A DNA stretch of 20,576 nt, taken from Paracamarosporium sp. OC-R06-R3. Its lineage: Eukaryota > Ascomycota > Dothideomycetes > Pleosporales > Didymosphaeriaceae. A program made the position numbers and the translations under genes. The stretch covers positions 1 to 20,576 of the forward strand of contig JACVRA010000680.1 of NCBI GenBank assembly GCA_019828545.1, written 5' to 3'. Shown here piece by piece: positions 1 through 9,824 of this stretch; position 1 is the first letter of the stretch; each line of letters begins with the position of its first letter. The notes beneath the pieces were generated by a model. It saw only the letters and a program-made list of their open reading frames with translations. It had not been told where the DNA came from and searched no databases.

Positions 1-1
1 A

Positions 2-343
2 GAGAGGGCAGAGCTTAAGAAGGCAGCTAAGTTATACAAGGAGAAAATCCAGCAGGAGAAGCGTGCTGCGCGTAAGGCAGCCAGAGAGGCAAAGGAGAAG
101 GAGAGAGCTGAAAAGGCAGCTCAGCGCGCCGCCCAGAAGTCTACTCGTGACGCTAAAAAGGCTCTACAATTATCCTAAAAGGGTAAGAGGAAGGCCTCAC
201 AACCTCCTCTATAGAGTAGAAAGCGTTAAAAACGTATTGTTAATACTGTAGGAGCTGGTGAGGCTCCTGAGGGCGCATCTGCTGCGCCAATCAAATTAAT
301 GTGATTAGGCCGTAACATTAACCTTCTAGATAGATATAAATAG
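2..343 (+). pseudogene. Transposase C-terminal fragment (Fot1/pogo-like), internal stops
   Basis: One frame (first full codon at 2) gives the Lys/Ala/Glu/Arg-rich helical tail typical of fungal DDE1 (pogo/Fot1) transposases, ending in a segment like GRNINLLDRYK before TAG at 341-343. The frame is broken by TAA at 176-178 and further TAG, TAA and TGA codons. Most sit where CAG, CAA or CGA would fit the tail, as expected from C-to-T changes at CpA or CpG. The catalytic DDE core lies upstream of the window. The reading as a transposase rests on tail composition and end motif, not on a catalytic motif, so the family is likely but not certain. Confidence 0.6.
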
Positions 344-456
344 CCTAAATTGATTGCAAGAATTAATAGAGTACTCCACTAGAAAATCTCGTAATAATAT
401 CTATTTTGCGTGGCTCTAGAGCCTCATTTTTGCCTGAGCTACTTTTAGTGATGCCG

Positions 457-490
457 GGGCTTTACGTGAATCCGGGCTTTACGCGCACAG
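457..490 (+). repeat. Two tandem 17-bp units in transposon terminus
   Basis: GGGCTTTACGTGAATCC (457-473) is followed directly by GGGCTTTACGCGCACAG (474-490). The first 10 bases are identical and the following bases diverge. Subterminal tandem repeats like this commonly act as transposase-binding sites in pogo/Fot1-like elements; that role is inferred from position. Confidence 0.65.
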
Positions 491-616
491 ACACGTTATC
501 GATAAGGCCAGGCTTAGGTAATCTTTAAGCCCTCAGCTCAGCTGGGCGGCGACACAAACAACGAGAAACATCAACACCATCTTTAAGCAGCCACGCAGGC
601 AGCGACCCCAAAATCG

Positions 617-2290
617 ATGGTTTATGGCGTTATGGACGTCCTTGATGCAGTTTGCGCCCGCCCACTGCAAGCTCCCTCGCGCGTCACAACATCATCGTCG
701 CCGATGACATCAAGCGGCGCCCACACCTACATCGTGCCGCCTCGATGATATCGCCAGCCAATTCCCCGCCGACGAGTAGTTCTATCTGCAGTCACCCTCT
801 AACATTAGATGTTGGGCATCTTCGGGTGACGACGCGGCTTGTCTGCTCTCCGATTGCCCACTATTTGTATCACCCAGTGCCTCGATTGGGATATCGTTGG
901 TATAGATCTCAAAGATCCCGTTGCGTTGAACCAATGGCTCAACGTCACGTCATACCTTTGCTTCACTTACGAAGACAACGTGTCTTTCAGTTACCCTGAT
1001 AAGCAGCCATAGCAACCCACTGCCGCTCCGAAGCGAGAGAACGACCTGCACATTATCGATCCTAAACAGGAGAATGGCTATTCCGATACTTCTGATGTAG
1101 GCATTCAGTCAGTCATCGGACCCGCCGAAAAGACACGTCCCGAACTACATCCCGATACACTACAAAAGGTGCTTTCACCTACAAACAAGTAGGCAGCCTA
1201 GAAGGTTCTCTATAATGAGCTCTACGTGTAATGTATATCGCATGTGTGTAGCCGGACGTGTCGCTCGCTAATTTCTATAAGTGGAACCTAGGGGTTGGAC
1301 CATCTTTCGGGAGTCTTTGGTTGGATTATCATGTTTGCATAGCGGTGTTGTAAGAATAAGAACGAATAATGCAATACTTTCAGACAGTAACAGACGAGTC
1401 TGAGATCGTGGATCAACCGCGGCCGTTAGTGCAACAGCGATTTTCCTTGACACTATGTGTCGAAATATACCCCAAACGCAGCCGCCAGTTTCCCGATGTC
1501 GCTTATCGAACGGCCCGTGGCGGACCGATCCTTTGTCTGATTCTTCTTCAAAGCCCACCCACTCGCTTTGCTACGGCCGTGACTTTACCATCGGCCTGCA
1601 CGATCCGGTCGACGCGTCCAAGGGCCGCAAACGCGCCGTAGTCCAATTTGGGTCGCCCAACATTTCGAACCCCTAACATACCGCCTACCTGCGTAGCAGG
1701 TCATCGGCGGCTTCCTAGCCAACCTATACAATCAGGCCAAATGGGATGTTGAGTGCCTCAACTATCTTGGTAACTAGGATAAACAATACGGCGTGCTCAG
1801 TGGCGCCTTCTCCAAGTTTGGCAGCGAGGAAGAATTGCATCGCGGCCAAATCAACCACCTCTTTCACGTCTATATCAAATTTAGTGCCATTGCTCGCGAG
1901 CAGCAGGCCGCCATCAAACAAAATCACGCGCATGTTGCGGAGCTACATGCGAGCGGCGCCCCAGTCGTTGCCTTGGAGGAGCAAGAGCTAGCCCGCCCGC
2001 GAGACAAAGGTATAGACGAGCGGGCTCATCAGTACTTTTAGCACATGTGCAACGGTGAAGCGAGAAGTAAGTGTTGTAGAAGAAAATCGCATTGAACGCT
2101 TCGAGGGGACCTATGCCGGGCTTGATATTAAGTACGACATGTACGACGGTGAGTCGCAATCTAAGAACTCTACTATGGAAGCCGCGACCAAGATCCTGGA
2201 TGGGAAGGGCCTTTCTGAGGAACTGGAAACCGCTAAGATCGTCGACCTACCTAATTACCTGGTTGATAGCAAAACATGGACATAGAGGCC
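617..2290 (+). pseudogene. Degenerate protein-coding relic of unknown family, many TAG stops
   Basis: I do not recognise the family. One frame carries protein-like sequence from 881 to about 1228, interrupted by TAG at 1010, 1190 and 1199. The same frame resumes from about 1694 to 2041, interrupted by TAG at 1694, 1775 and 2039. These TAGs fall where Gln would read naturally. A third piece, in another frame (2055-2285), is acidic and contains YAGLDIKYDMYDG. An ATG in the first frame sits at 617, but 620-880 is poorly preserved. The pattern (mainly Gln-to-stop changes, lying directly beside a RIP-decayed transposon) suggests a former repeat-borne or duplicated gene silenced by RIP. It may be part of the same or a nested mobile element. 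The segment 1230-1690 shows no clear coding continuity. Confidence 0.4.
1502..1577. repeat. Dispersed repeat, copy 1
   Basis: This segment aligns with 9434-9510 over about 76 bases, including an exact 19-bp core CCGTGGCGGACCGATCCTT (1515-1533 here, 9447-9465 in copy 2) and several matching blocks after it. Two diverged copies 8 kb apart point to a dispersed repeat family, possibly a MITE or solo terminal repeat. No flanking duplication was identified. Confidence 0.55.
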
Positions 2291-2628
2291 ACTGGGTGGA
2301 GGTTAATCTCAGCTATGCTGTACAACTGACCTAATTGAGCCTTATAGCTGAACCTGATTCAATGGTTTCTTATTAGTTTAGTTAACATTAAATAGATGTC
2401 AACATATACGATGACCTCGAACATAGATTTTGCAAGTCGAAATCCGGGTTCAGCTGTTCCCAAGGCGGCCCCCACGCCAAGGCGGCCTTCGAAGTTCTGC
2501 AAGGCGCATACGACACAGCCACAGCCTGGTCAGCTCATCGTAGTTGTGCCCATCCACACATCCCACTCAAAACCTTCGACACACAACTTGAATTTCGATA
2601 AATCGAGCGTTTTCAACACAGGGCGGCC
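2291..2628. other. Upstream region of the ubiquitin-like-domain gene; no gene seen
   Basis: No supported gene is present. The stretch holds a short AT-rich part (about 2360-2400) followed by C-rich, CA-rich sequence typical of a fungal 5' untranslated region leading to the ATG at 2629. An open frame from 2396 overlaps the gene start in another frame and looks accidental. Confidence 0.4.
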
Positions 2629-4038
2629 ATGGCGGTACCGTTTGGCTTCAGCGCGGGCGATATCGCGATGGCAATCAACTTTACAGTCCAGATCGCGAAT
2701 GCGATGAAGGATACGGGTGGCGCAGCATCGGAGTATCAGCTGGCAATTGAATATTGGAAAGGCCTCCTAGTCGTCTGTCAACAACTGCAGCACATCCACG
2801 CCCAATGTGCTAATCCTGACATCCTTGAGGAGATACGAGCGCTCGCGGCTCTGGCCGAGCAACCTGTGCACAGTTACATCAAGGCGGTACAAACCCATTT
2901 CGGACCATCTTTGAGTGGTATTAGAGACTCTTCATTCCTGAAACGATCGTTCAAGATGGCCAAATGGGCTCTGCAGGCGTCAGGCAAGGAAGAAAAATTT
3001 AGACAGCACATGACGGCACGGCTTCAGACGATACAAGTCAAGCTCCAGGAATTGAACATGTAAGTATTTGTGCCACCGTAGGTTGCATATTCTGACTGTA
3101 AAAGGACGAGCATAGATGCCGTGGACGGTCGGGTAATGGCGTTGCAACAACGGCAGAGCGATTATGTCGCGGTACAACAAACGTTCAATGCCGAGCAACG
3201 AGCATTCAATGTAAGCCTTTTCATGATGGTTGATGAGATGAGACGTGTTGTTCGAATCGAAAGAGTCACCGATGGAGCTTCAGCAGAAGGCCAAAATGAG
3301 AGCCATACATCGCTGGAAGTGGAAGAAAGCACCGGCCAGGAAGCTCCACACGCACCACACCTAGACACGAACCGAGTGATTGTTCATGCAGAAGCAATGA
3401 ACACGCTCCAGACCAATCTCGTTTCCCTGTAAGGAAGCAGAATTAGATTTAAACATAGTCCGCATTACTGACTGATTAGCATCTCAGCACTTCTTCGGCA
3501 CGGAGTCCGGCTACTTCAAACCCTATAGTAAGTGTCCAGGTATCAGCCCTCTTCACGATTGATACTGATGCGGGCAGCCCTTCAATAATTGTGATGTTGT
3601 TATTCCTACAGAATGCATGGATGAGGCTGCCACCTACTCTCAGCCTGATTGGAGGCGATGTGATCAAGTTTGAGGATGCCCTCGGACGCCCGTTCAATCT
3701 GCCCTACCAATGGTTCCATAACTGGAGAGTACGTATATCCCGCCGGAAACGTTTGGATGTTAACGCGTTTTCACTAGACATTTCAAGGGTTCCTCCACGA
3801 CCAATTTCACGGCGCAGCCGGTGAGTGGTGGGTAACGAACAAAAAGTACCACCTCTTGAATCCCGTTCACGGCAGACTCATCCATAGACCGAATCAAACA
3901 TGGAGCAGGTCTGTCTTCCCAGGAGCCAAGATCGCTATGTCCATGATGGTCACGGGGTTCCCACTTTCCATGCGCAAATGTCCGAAATGCGACGCCAAGT
4001 TGAGCTTTGGTGAGGCTGACGAAGTTATAAACTGGTGA
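2629..4038 (+). CDS. STAND-type N-terminal plus ubiquitin-like domain protein
   Basis: Four exons: 2629-3059, 3105-3428, 3488-3728, 3778-4038 (introns 45, 59 and 49 nt; 5' sites GTAAGT, GTAAGG, GTACGT; phases agree), giving 418 aa. Residues 1-150 (start MAVPFGFSAGDIA, then a 'GGAASEYQ' motif) match the fungal N-terminal domain found in STAND/NACHT and related proteins. About 145-180 is Gln-rich and coiled-coil-like. Residues 306-405 match the fungal ubiquitin-like domain that usually follows (VIKFEDALGRPFNLPY ... FPGAKIAMSMMV). A CPKC pair at 400-403 looks like half of a zinc ribbon. Start chosen because family members begin at this same MAVPFGFS. Members are cytoplasmic and their function is poorly known; a signalling or self/non-self role is inference. 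The TGA at 4036 may be premature (see findings). A GTAAGT at 3528 was not taken as an intron because the frame runs through it. Confidence 0.75.
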
Positions 4039-4644
4039 GATAACCCCAATTGTAGAATGCCTGTACCCCTGAGATTTGCTGATCGTCAAAGCCCGAAGAC
4101 TAGGTGCTGGACAGGGTACAAGACCGAATTACTTAGGCGGGTTCCACAACAATCGAAACGTCGAGATCAAGCAATATCTACGAACAAAGTGTTTGATCTG
4201 GACCATGTCACAACGTCGATTAACTCAACTAACGACATTGTCGAATTGGAAGGTGAATGGCGGTCCTTCAAACGAATCCATTTCCCATCAAAACAACAAA
4301 CCAGCCGGAAAAACCGCAACGTTGCAAAGTCCCACTATAAGCTTTCTTCGAACAAAGCCACGTCAAGACCACCACGCCCGTCCCCTTCAGTCGTGCCAAG
4401 AAGACTTCACGAGCGGTACCCATCTATTACTCATCTTCACACGCATGTGTTCGCCGATGGAAGAAAAGCCAGAAAATCATGCAGATTATCATTATCTTCT
4501 AAAACTGATCCAAATCGCACATGGGAAAAAGAGTCCACTTTTACACATCCGACCACAGGCGAAACCTATATTCATAGATTTACCATGACAAGGTACAGCA
4601 AGAACATGCAAGAGACTTGGAGTGATGATAGACATGATGGCTAA
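4039..4644 (+). pseudogene. In-frame continuation past TGA: possible lost C-terminus
   Basis: This stretch lies in the same frame as the last exon of the preceding gene and stays open for about 200 codons after the single TGA at 4036-4038. The first residues after the stop, DNPNCRMPVPLRF, resemble the second Cys knuckle of the zinc ribbon that normally follows CPKC in this family. That suggests the ancestral protein read through here, with CGA to TGA being the simplest change. The rest is basic and Ser/Thr-rich, with no domain I recognise, so only the first 15-20 codons are well supported. The alternative is a separate small gene starting at ATG 4057, or an unrelated 3' UTR that happens to be open. 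Confidence 0.35.
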
Positions 4645-5254
4645 AATTCGGGAGGAGTCACTGATTACGGGTCGTACTGCTCACGCCATCGGTGGGACAG
4701 TTACGCTAATAATTTTGCAATCTAGCTCTCAGTATATAGTCTCAGCACCTTCTCTATTCTGTAATCAATCTCAGTCCTAGAACTTAATCACGTCCATTAC
4801 AGTTGTGTTTAAAGCTGAGCTGATATGCAAAAGGGCTCTGGGGTTGCTAGTGAGTATTGGCACCACAGGTTCAGATTATCATCGCTATTGCTATCTATTG
4901 AGCTCCCTGAGACCCAGGTTATGAATATATCATTATGACGGAATGCAGGAGGCCATCTGCCACGCGAGCATGGTCTTGGCATGTACGTATATCAATAGCA
5001 CCCACCCCAGATGACCTCCATCATCATTCAATCGATACTTATACAGAAATCTATATCGTTACATTATTACATGTTCCCTCACCTTCCATAATAGCTAACT
5101 GTATCTGAACAACTTGCGATGAATCTCTTGGTCTTCTATCCCTGATCTCCTTCTCGAAAACTAGCTGTCGACCCGCCGAATTTCAATAAGCGTTCAGTGC
5201 GACTGAAACGGCTTGACTAATCCTTATGTACGGATTCCATGGTACTCGAACGCA
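4645..5254. other. Convergent intergenic region; no gene seen
   Basis: This lies between two convergent genes and carries no supported ORF, RNA gene or clear repeat. It is moderately AT-rich and would contain the 3' untranslated regions of both neighbours. Confidence 0.5.
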
Positions 5255-7805
5255 TTATCCAAGGATCTGACGGCTTGGAAAAACCCTAGGAGACTTCGGA
5301 GGTGTTGCTGGCGATTGCCCGAAATGTGTTGGAAGCAGATCTTTAGTAACGGGAGGAGGAGTGATGTTTATTCCGCTCAAGCTTGAGGCGAGATCGTCGA
5401 CTGATTTGAGTCGGATTAGCTCATGTATTCCTTTTGCCGTCTTTGTATGCGGCCTCAACTCACCTGAATTAGCATAGTTAGTCCAAGTCGTTTGGTCTGG
5501 CGGAGTCATTGGCCTATAGCTTGAGGCTTGAGCAGGGGTTGGATTGGCTGCTCTCTGCGACCTGTAAGCGTTACGCGGGACTAGTTCATCGTCAGCGGTC
5601 CTGAACCGAGTAATTAATTGATAAGTCGACATGCGGAGAAACATACATTTTCCTGACTTGCGTGCTTGGCTGGCGAGGATTTGCTTTCCACGTTCCAGGT
5701 CAGCCAATCTTTGGTTCAGAGCGGCACGCTCTATGCGTATCTCTTCGGACTCCGCTGCAATAGCATATAGCTTTTCTTCGTCCATGTTGAGCACAAGTTC
5801 TGGACTCAAAAGCGATTTAAGATCTCTGATGAGGCAGTTCTCGATCGCAAGGATTGTAACATTGTCAATGAACACTGAAATTGCTTTCTACACAGCAAGT
5901 TAATCTTCTTTGCTTCATGATAGACTATCTCACACTGACCTTGTAGTATATCTGCACGAGGTCAAGGATCTCTACGTTGGTGGAAGCGTCCAACTCCTCG
6001 GTTAAGAGCTGGGTTTCGGACGCAGAGCTTCTTTGTGGTGTACCGAAAGAGAACTGCTTGTTCGATGCAAAAAACCGTTTGGACTTGACCTGCTTCAAGT
6101 CATGAATGAAGCTTGGGTCATATGTGATGGGTTCTTGTTCTTTATAAGGAGTGAGCAATTCAACCACCTTCTCGTCCACTTGCGCACGCCTTCTCTTGAG
6201 CTCAGGATCAACATGCTCGTACATCAGCGCATCGATTATTTCATTGTCCATCAGGCTGATTAAGCTCTCCTCTAGATAGTCGTCCACTGCCTTATAGACA
6301 TCGTTCACATGCTGTTTAGCAATAGCCTCCCAGGGTTTCGCTTGCTGGCGGAAAACCTCGCCAATGACCCCGGGGTTGACAAGAGTAGGTAAACCTGATT
6401 GTCGGCTGAGTCGCACTTCATTCCCAATATGCCGATCTAGGAACGTTGCCAAATCTATTTGGCTTGGGTCCGGAAGGCAGTCATAGTTCTGAGTCGCATT
6501 GGAAGCAAGGAAACCTGCTTCCGGATCTGGAGAAACTTTGCTGTCAATGATATGATACTGATGGCCTTTTTTGTACATTGCGCATGCAAACGCCAAGTTG
6601 AGGTCTTGGATTTTGGTGCGTAGACGAGTGGGTGGAATAACATTCCACAAAGTGACTTTGAAGAACTTTTCGTTGTACAAGCCTCTTTGCGCATCATGCG
6701 TTAAGGAATGAAACTTCTGTGCTTTTTCCATGAGAAAATTCCGTTGTTGCTGCGGTTCATGTCGCGGGCGCCCTAATGCCTTCAGATCAGTATCTGCCGA
6801 GGAAATCGCACTGTCGATAGCGGCGCTGAGAGATGGAAGCTCGTTACGGATATGTTGGAGCAAAACCCGAGATAACTTGGTCCGCAATGCGTCGATAGCA
6901 ACGTTTGTGCGAGGAATAGCGGTCCAGACTCCGGACGCAAAAAACCGTCTTTCAGACTCGTCACGCTCTGCGTCCGACTGCTCGCTCTGGTGTAAATTCC
7001 GGTTCTTCACAATATGCCAGCCCAACTTGAGTGGCATGACCTCGTTCCTTGCCAGCTGGACGAACCGAGACTCACTTTGGGATCCTATCTCCAAGGTATC
7101 TGGTTTCGTAATGATCCCCAACGTGCGAATGCAATTTGGGTCGCACTCTTTGACATAATCGATCACACCTTGATTCTCAAGATCATTGCGAGCTGATACC
7201 ACGGCGAGTATGATCGACTTTTCGTCAGCCATATAACGCTTTACGAGTTCGCGGACCAGCGCAACTCCGCTTTTCCCCTCAACCTGAGATTGTATGATGC
7301 CGGGCAAGTCAACAATAGTCAATGAAGGGAGATCGGGTCCGGAATATCTGATCCGCATGACATCCTTGAAGAATAGCCCTCCATCTGATGCAGTTCCAAA
7401 TGCCATTTGTTTGTGAGCCTCTTCAATGAGCGACGGAAAAGCGAACTCATCGCAAGAAGCAAAGGATCGGTTGAACTTGGCGAGTTCATCTCGTTCGGCT
7501 CTGGATCGGTCTGGCCCTGGGATAATAGAGCAATGGATCTCGGTGACTGCTTGCTTCCTCAAGATAAGCTCTGTTGCAAAGGTTGTACACCGGCCGTCCT
7601 TGGTCGGAAAACGGAGCCTAGTAAGCCCCTCTAGCACGGAGCTCTTCCCAGAAGATTGGTCGCCGCAAACGATGAGTTGTGGGAGGCTTATGTTGTAGTG
7701 ACCCAACCCCTGGTTTCGAAGTTTGTCGATGGCGTCCAGGAGTTCCGTCTGTTCTGGAGCTTGGAGCTGGTCCAATGAGTCGGCTTTGGCGATCATAGAA
7801 GACAT
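5255..7805 (-). CDS. Dynamin-family (Mx-like) large GTPase
   Basis: Two exons on the minus strand: 7805-5940 and 5887-5255. The 52-nt intron 5888-5939 has a GTCAGT donor and a TAG acceptor, phase 0. It restores the YYK..FIDNV start of the GTPase effector domain at the family's spacing. Predicted length 832 aa. GTP-binding motifs: P-loop GDQSSGKSS (48-56), switch-I Thr near 74, DLPG (166-169), TKPD (233-236). The middle/stalk region runs to about 600 and the effector domain covers roughly 615-700. About 130 Pro/Ser/Thr-rich residues follow, which is longer than usual. Start taken at ATG 7805 (A at -3); the frame upstream has no ATG. Dynamins hydrolyse GTP to oligomerise on and remodel membranes; fungal Mx-like members are mostly uncharacterised. 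A further optional intron lies at 5581-5646 or 5601-5646 (see findings). Confidence 0.88.
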
Positions 7806-8699
7806 TGTTTCATATGCTAATCGCAAGGAGAGTTGCTAGGGAACTCTCAAATATGGAGAGGCAAAATTGTAATAATAAAACTGTAATGAGGAAATTGTAA
7901 ACACAAAATTGTAATGATAAAGTGAGTACTCGAGGAACTGAAAAATGAGGATACACGCTACGTTGGTTGTATCCTCAACCGGCCGTTTATAAGGCGCAAG
8001 ATCTTTAAGGTTGTAACATGAACATCTCTTGACAAGCAAAATGCGCCTTGCAGCATAAGCGCTACAAAGGGTGCCTCGAGTTCCGTGTATAGGCTTTCCA
8101 AAACACAAACTATGCACCTCTGAGCTCAAACGCCCGGTTAATCCAATGGAGATGGGCTTTGCGACTAAGTAAGAGCCAATAGATTTACGAGCTTCTTAAT
8201 CTGCAACACGACCAGCAGGGAGCACACTCTAAATGTAGATCATGACTGCAGGACGCCTTTGGGGTACAGTTCGCAGCAGTTGATGTTAAGCGACGAGAAC
8301 GAGTGTCGCGCTCTGATAGGGGCGCGCTCAGGAGTCTGGCGCTTCCTGAAACACGATCCCAATGAACGGCTTCTTTTACCACGGTTCGCGGTTCTTGCCG
8401 AGTATAGAGAAATCTAATGAACATGGTCGATCGATCAGTTCAAAGGTCGCCATTGAAATGTTCTTTCTCCTGCTAATAGTTAAGTAAGAGAAGGTTCAAC
8501 TGTACATTCGGCGTGAGTGTGATTTGTATGGGTTTGGTGTTCTGAGCTGCGATTCGGTACGGATCGGCATGCAAAGTGCAGCGGCAAGGATGCTAGAATT
8601 CGAGGCAAGGGTAGGCGCGGCGCAGCGTTTCACGCCGCATAAGCGCTATTGATAAGGTTGGGCGTCTAAAAGAACGATCATCATAGGTCGAGAAGGACT
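7806..8699. other. Intergenic region upstream of the dynamin gene
   Basis: No supported gene. The part nearest the dynamin start holds a cluster of AAAATTGTAA-like repeats (7863-7914). The remainder, 7925-8699, shows only short accidental ORFs on both strands and no recognisable RNA gene. Confidence 0.5.
7863..7914. repeat. Four copies of an AAA(A)YTGTAA motif upstream of the dynamin gene
   Basis: AAAATTGTAA, AAACTGTAA, AAATTGTAA and AAAATTGTAA occur at about 7863, 7878, 7892 and 7905, spaced 13-15 bp apart. They sit 58-110 bp upstream of the chosen ATG (minus strand), in promoter or 5' UTR position. They could be a regulatory array or a decayed minisatellite. Confidence 0.5.
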
Positions 8700-8970
8700 C
8701 GCAGAGAAACAACATGGAGGCTTGGGACGAAAGCTATCATAGGGTTTGCCACTGGTCGTAGACGCTGTGACAGAGCCTGCAGAGGAGCATGGCATTTGCA
8801 AGATCACTGTTGGACCCCCGCAATGCCAACATTTGCGAGTATACAGATTCTTCAGCCGATTGTAGACACCGGGCGCAAACTTGCGGCTGCCGTAGGAGAC
8901 ACCCGACTGCGATACGATTCGCCATCTTCGATAGACCGCCTTCGAGGTAGAGACGATGCGGCAGACACAT
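8700..8970 (-). pseudogene. HNH nuclease domain remnant (HNH_2-like), frameshifted
   Basis: On the minus strand, codons down to 8737 give a segment ending NSDLANAMLLCRLCHSVYDQ. It resembles the core of fungal HNH endonuclease domains of the HNH_2 type (pattern 'D..N...LR.D.H..FD'), preceded by an AEES..SQ piece that matches the spacer after the usual AH..P. The frame stops at 8737. A shift by one restores a SFRPKP piece, like the FxFxPK strand that follows the domain in intact relatives. The first catalytic His motif is not visible upstream. This is best read as a short dead fragment of a fungal HNH protein. The homology call is from pattern memory only. Confidence 0.4.
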
Positions 8971-9179
8971 ATGCGGATGCAGAAGCGGAGGCTGGTTAGG
9001 AAGGAAGCGCGAAGATCGTAAACTGCGTGGGGTCAGAGGGCGGAAGCGCGTTTCCTGACATTACTCAATAGTTTCAACTTTATAATAATCACACATGGCT
9101 GTAGACTTCTAGATTAGTTTTTTAAATAGAAGAAAACTTAGTATAAATTCTCTAGGCTGCCTTCAGTACATTATTATTG

Positions 9180-9515
9180 ATGTTTAGAAAGGCCTACTGG
9201 TCTTTGTGGGGCCGTGCTGTCTGCCATTTATTCGTGTGCGCCAGAGCTGCCCCGCATCGCTGAGCGCCAAGAATGCTGAGTCATCGCAGTCAGGTTTTGG
9301 ACAATCGAAGAGGGACCACTCGGGAGGCGCGAGAGCTTCCACGTCAGTGTAGACAATGTAGCAACAAGGCATTCTTATGGGAATTACACTACGAGGAAAA
9401 CATCCCTAAAACGACCACCCAAGCTAACGCAACCTTATTCAATGGACCGTGGCGGACCGATCCTTGATCCATTTTTCTTCCCGACCCCACCTGTTCGCTT
9501 CGCTAGTGCCTCTCA
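9180..9515. repeat. Fossil repetitive sequence including dispersed repeat copy 2
   Basis: The part 9434-9510 is a diverged copy of 1502-1577 and shares its exact 19-bp core at 9447-9465. Adjacent 9184-9372 has an open frame on the minus strand with Pro- and Asp-rich sequence that looks like degraded repeat, not a gene. No terminal duplication or transposase motif is visible. Confidence 0.4.
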
Positions 9516-9820
9516 TGCTGCGCTTTCTTGACGACGTCCTTCGTGACAAGTTTGGCAAAATGTATAAAACAATGCGGTAAATAGCGTTACGTACCTTCTT
9601 TCGGTAATATTCAGCACTTTCTGTGATAATTTGGCAGGGACCTGAACTGCACAGCGAGTCTTAATAAGGAAAGTATATGAATTGGCCCGTGGCGCGTACA
9701 GCATGCCGCTTTTTCGTTGGTATGTAGTGACTGAGTATCTCCCCGACTCCTGACTGTGACTTTTGCGTATGGGTCAAGACGCAATTCAAGCTCCAACAGG
9801 TGACGTAATGCGAGCACCTT
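9516..9820. other. Gene-free stretch; one half of a direct repeat
   Basis: No gene is supported. The segment 9666-9691 is repeated with two mismatches at 10340-10365, about 670 bp away, which suggests an old local duplication. Nothing else of note was seen. Confidence 0.4.
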
Positions 9821-9824
9821 CACT

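Larger units (their letters stand above)
1..495 (+). mobile_element. 3' end of a Fot1/pogo-like DNA transposon, RIP-decayed, cut by window edge
   Basis: This is the right-hand part of a Tc1/mariner-superfamily (pogo/Fot1-like) element. It holds the C-terminal part of the transposase (2-343), an AT-rich stretch, and terminal sequence with two 17-bp tandem units at 457-473 and 474-490, both beginning GGGCTTTACG. The unit pair and its position after the transposase gene suggest the inner and outer parts of a terminal inverted repeat. The exact end and TA target-site duplication cannot be fixed because the other end lies outside the window; the end near 495 is approximate. Confidence 0.65.

Noticed and set aside
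652..999. 115-codon plus-strand frame
   Set aside because: His/Arg/Ser/Pro-rich low-order translation in a decayed region; the protein-like signal from 881 is in a different frame.
3528..3590. GTAAGT at 3528 as the start of another intron
   Set aside because: The frame from 3488 runs through it uninterrupted into the ubiquitin-like domain, with matching phase on both sides, so no intron is needed.
4076..4588. 170-codon plus-strand frame overlapping the continuation of the ubiquitin-like-domain gene
   Set aside because: It overlaps in another frame the stretch whose beginning matches the upstream protein's zinc-ribbon tail; no domain or start context of its own.
6730..7158. Plus-strand ORF of 142 codons
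   Set aside because: Lies wholly inside the dynamin coding sequence on the other strand; shadow frame.
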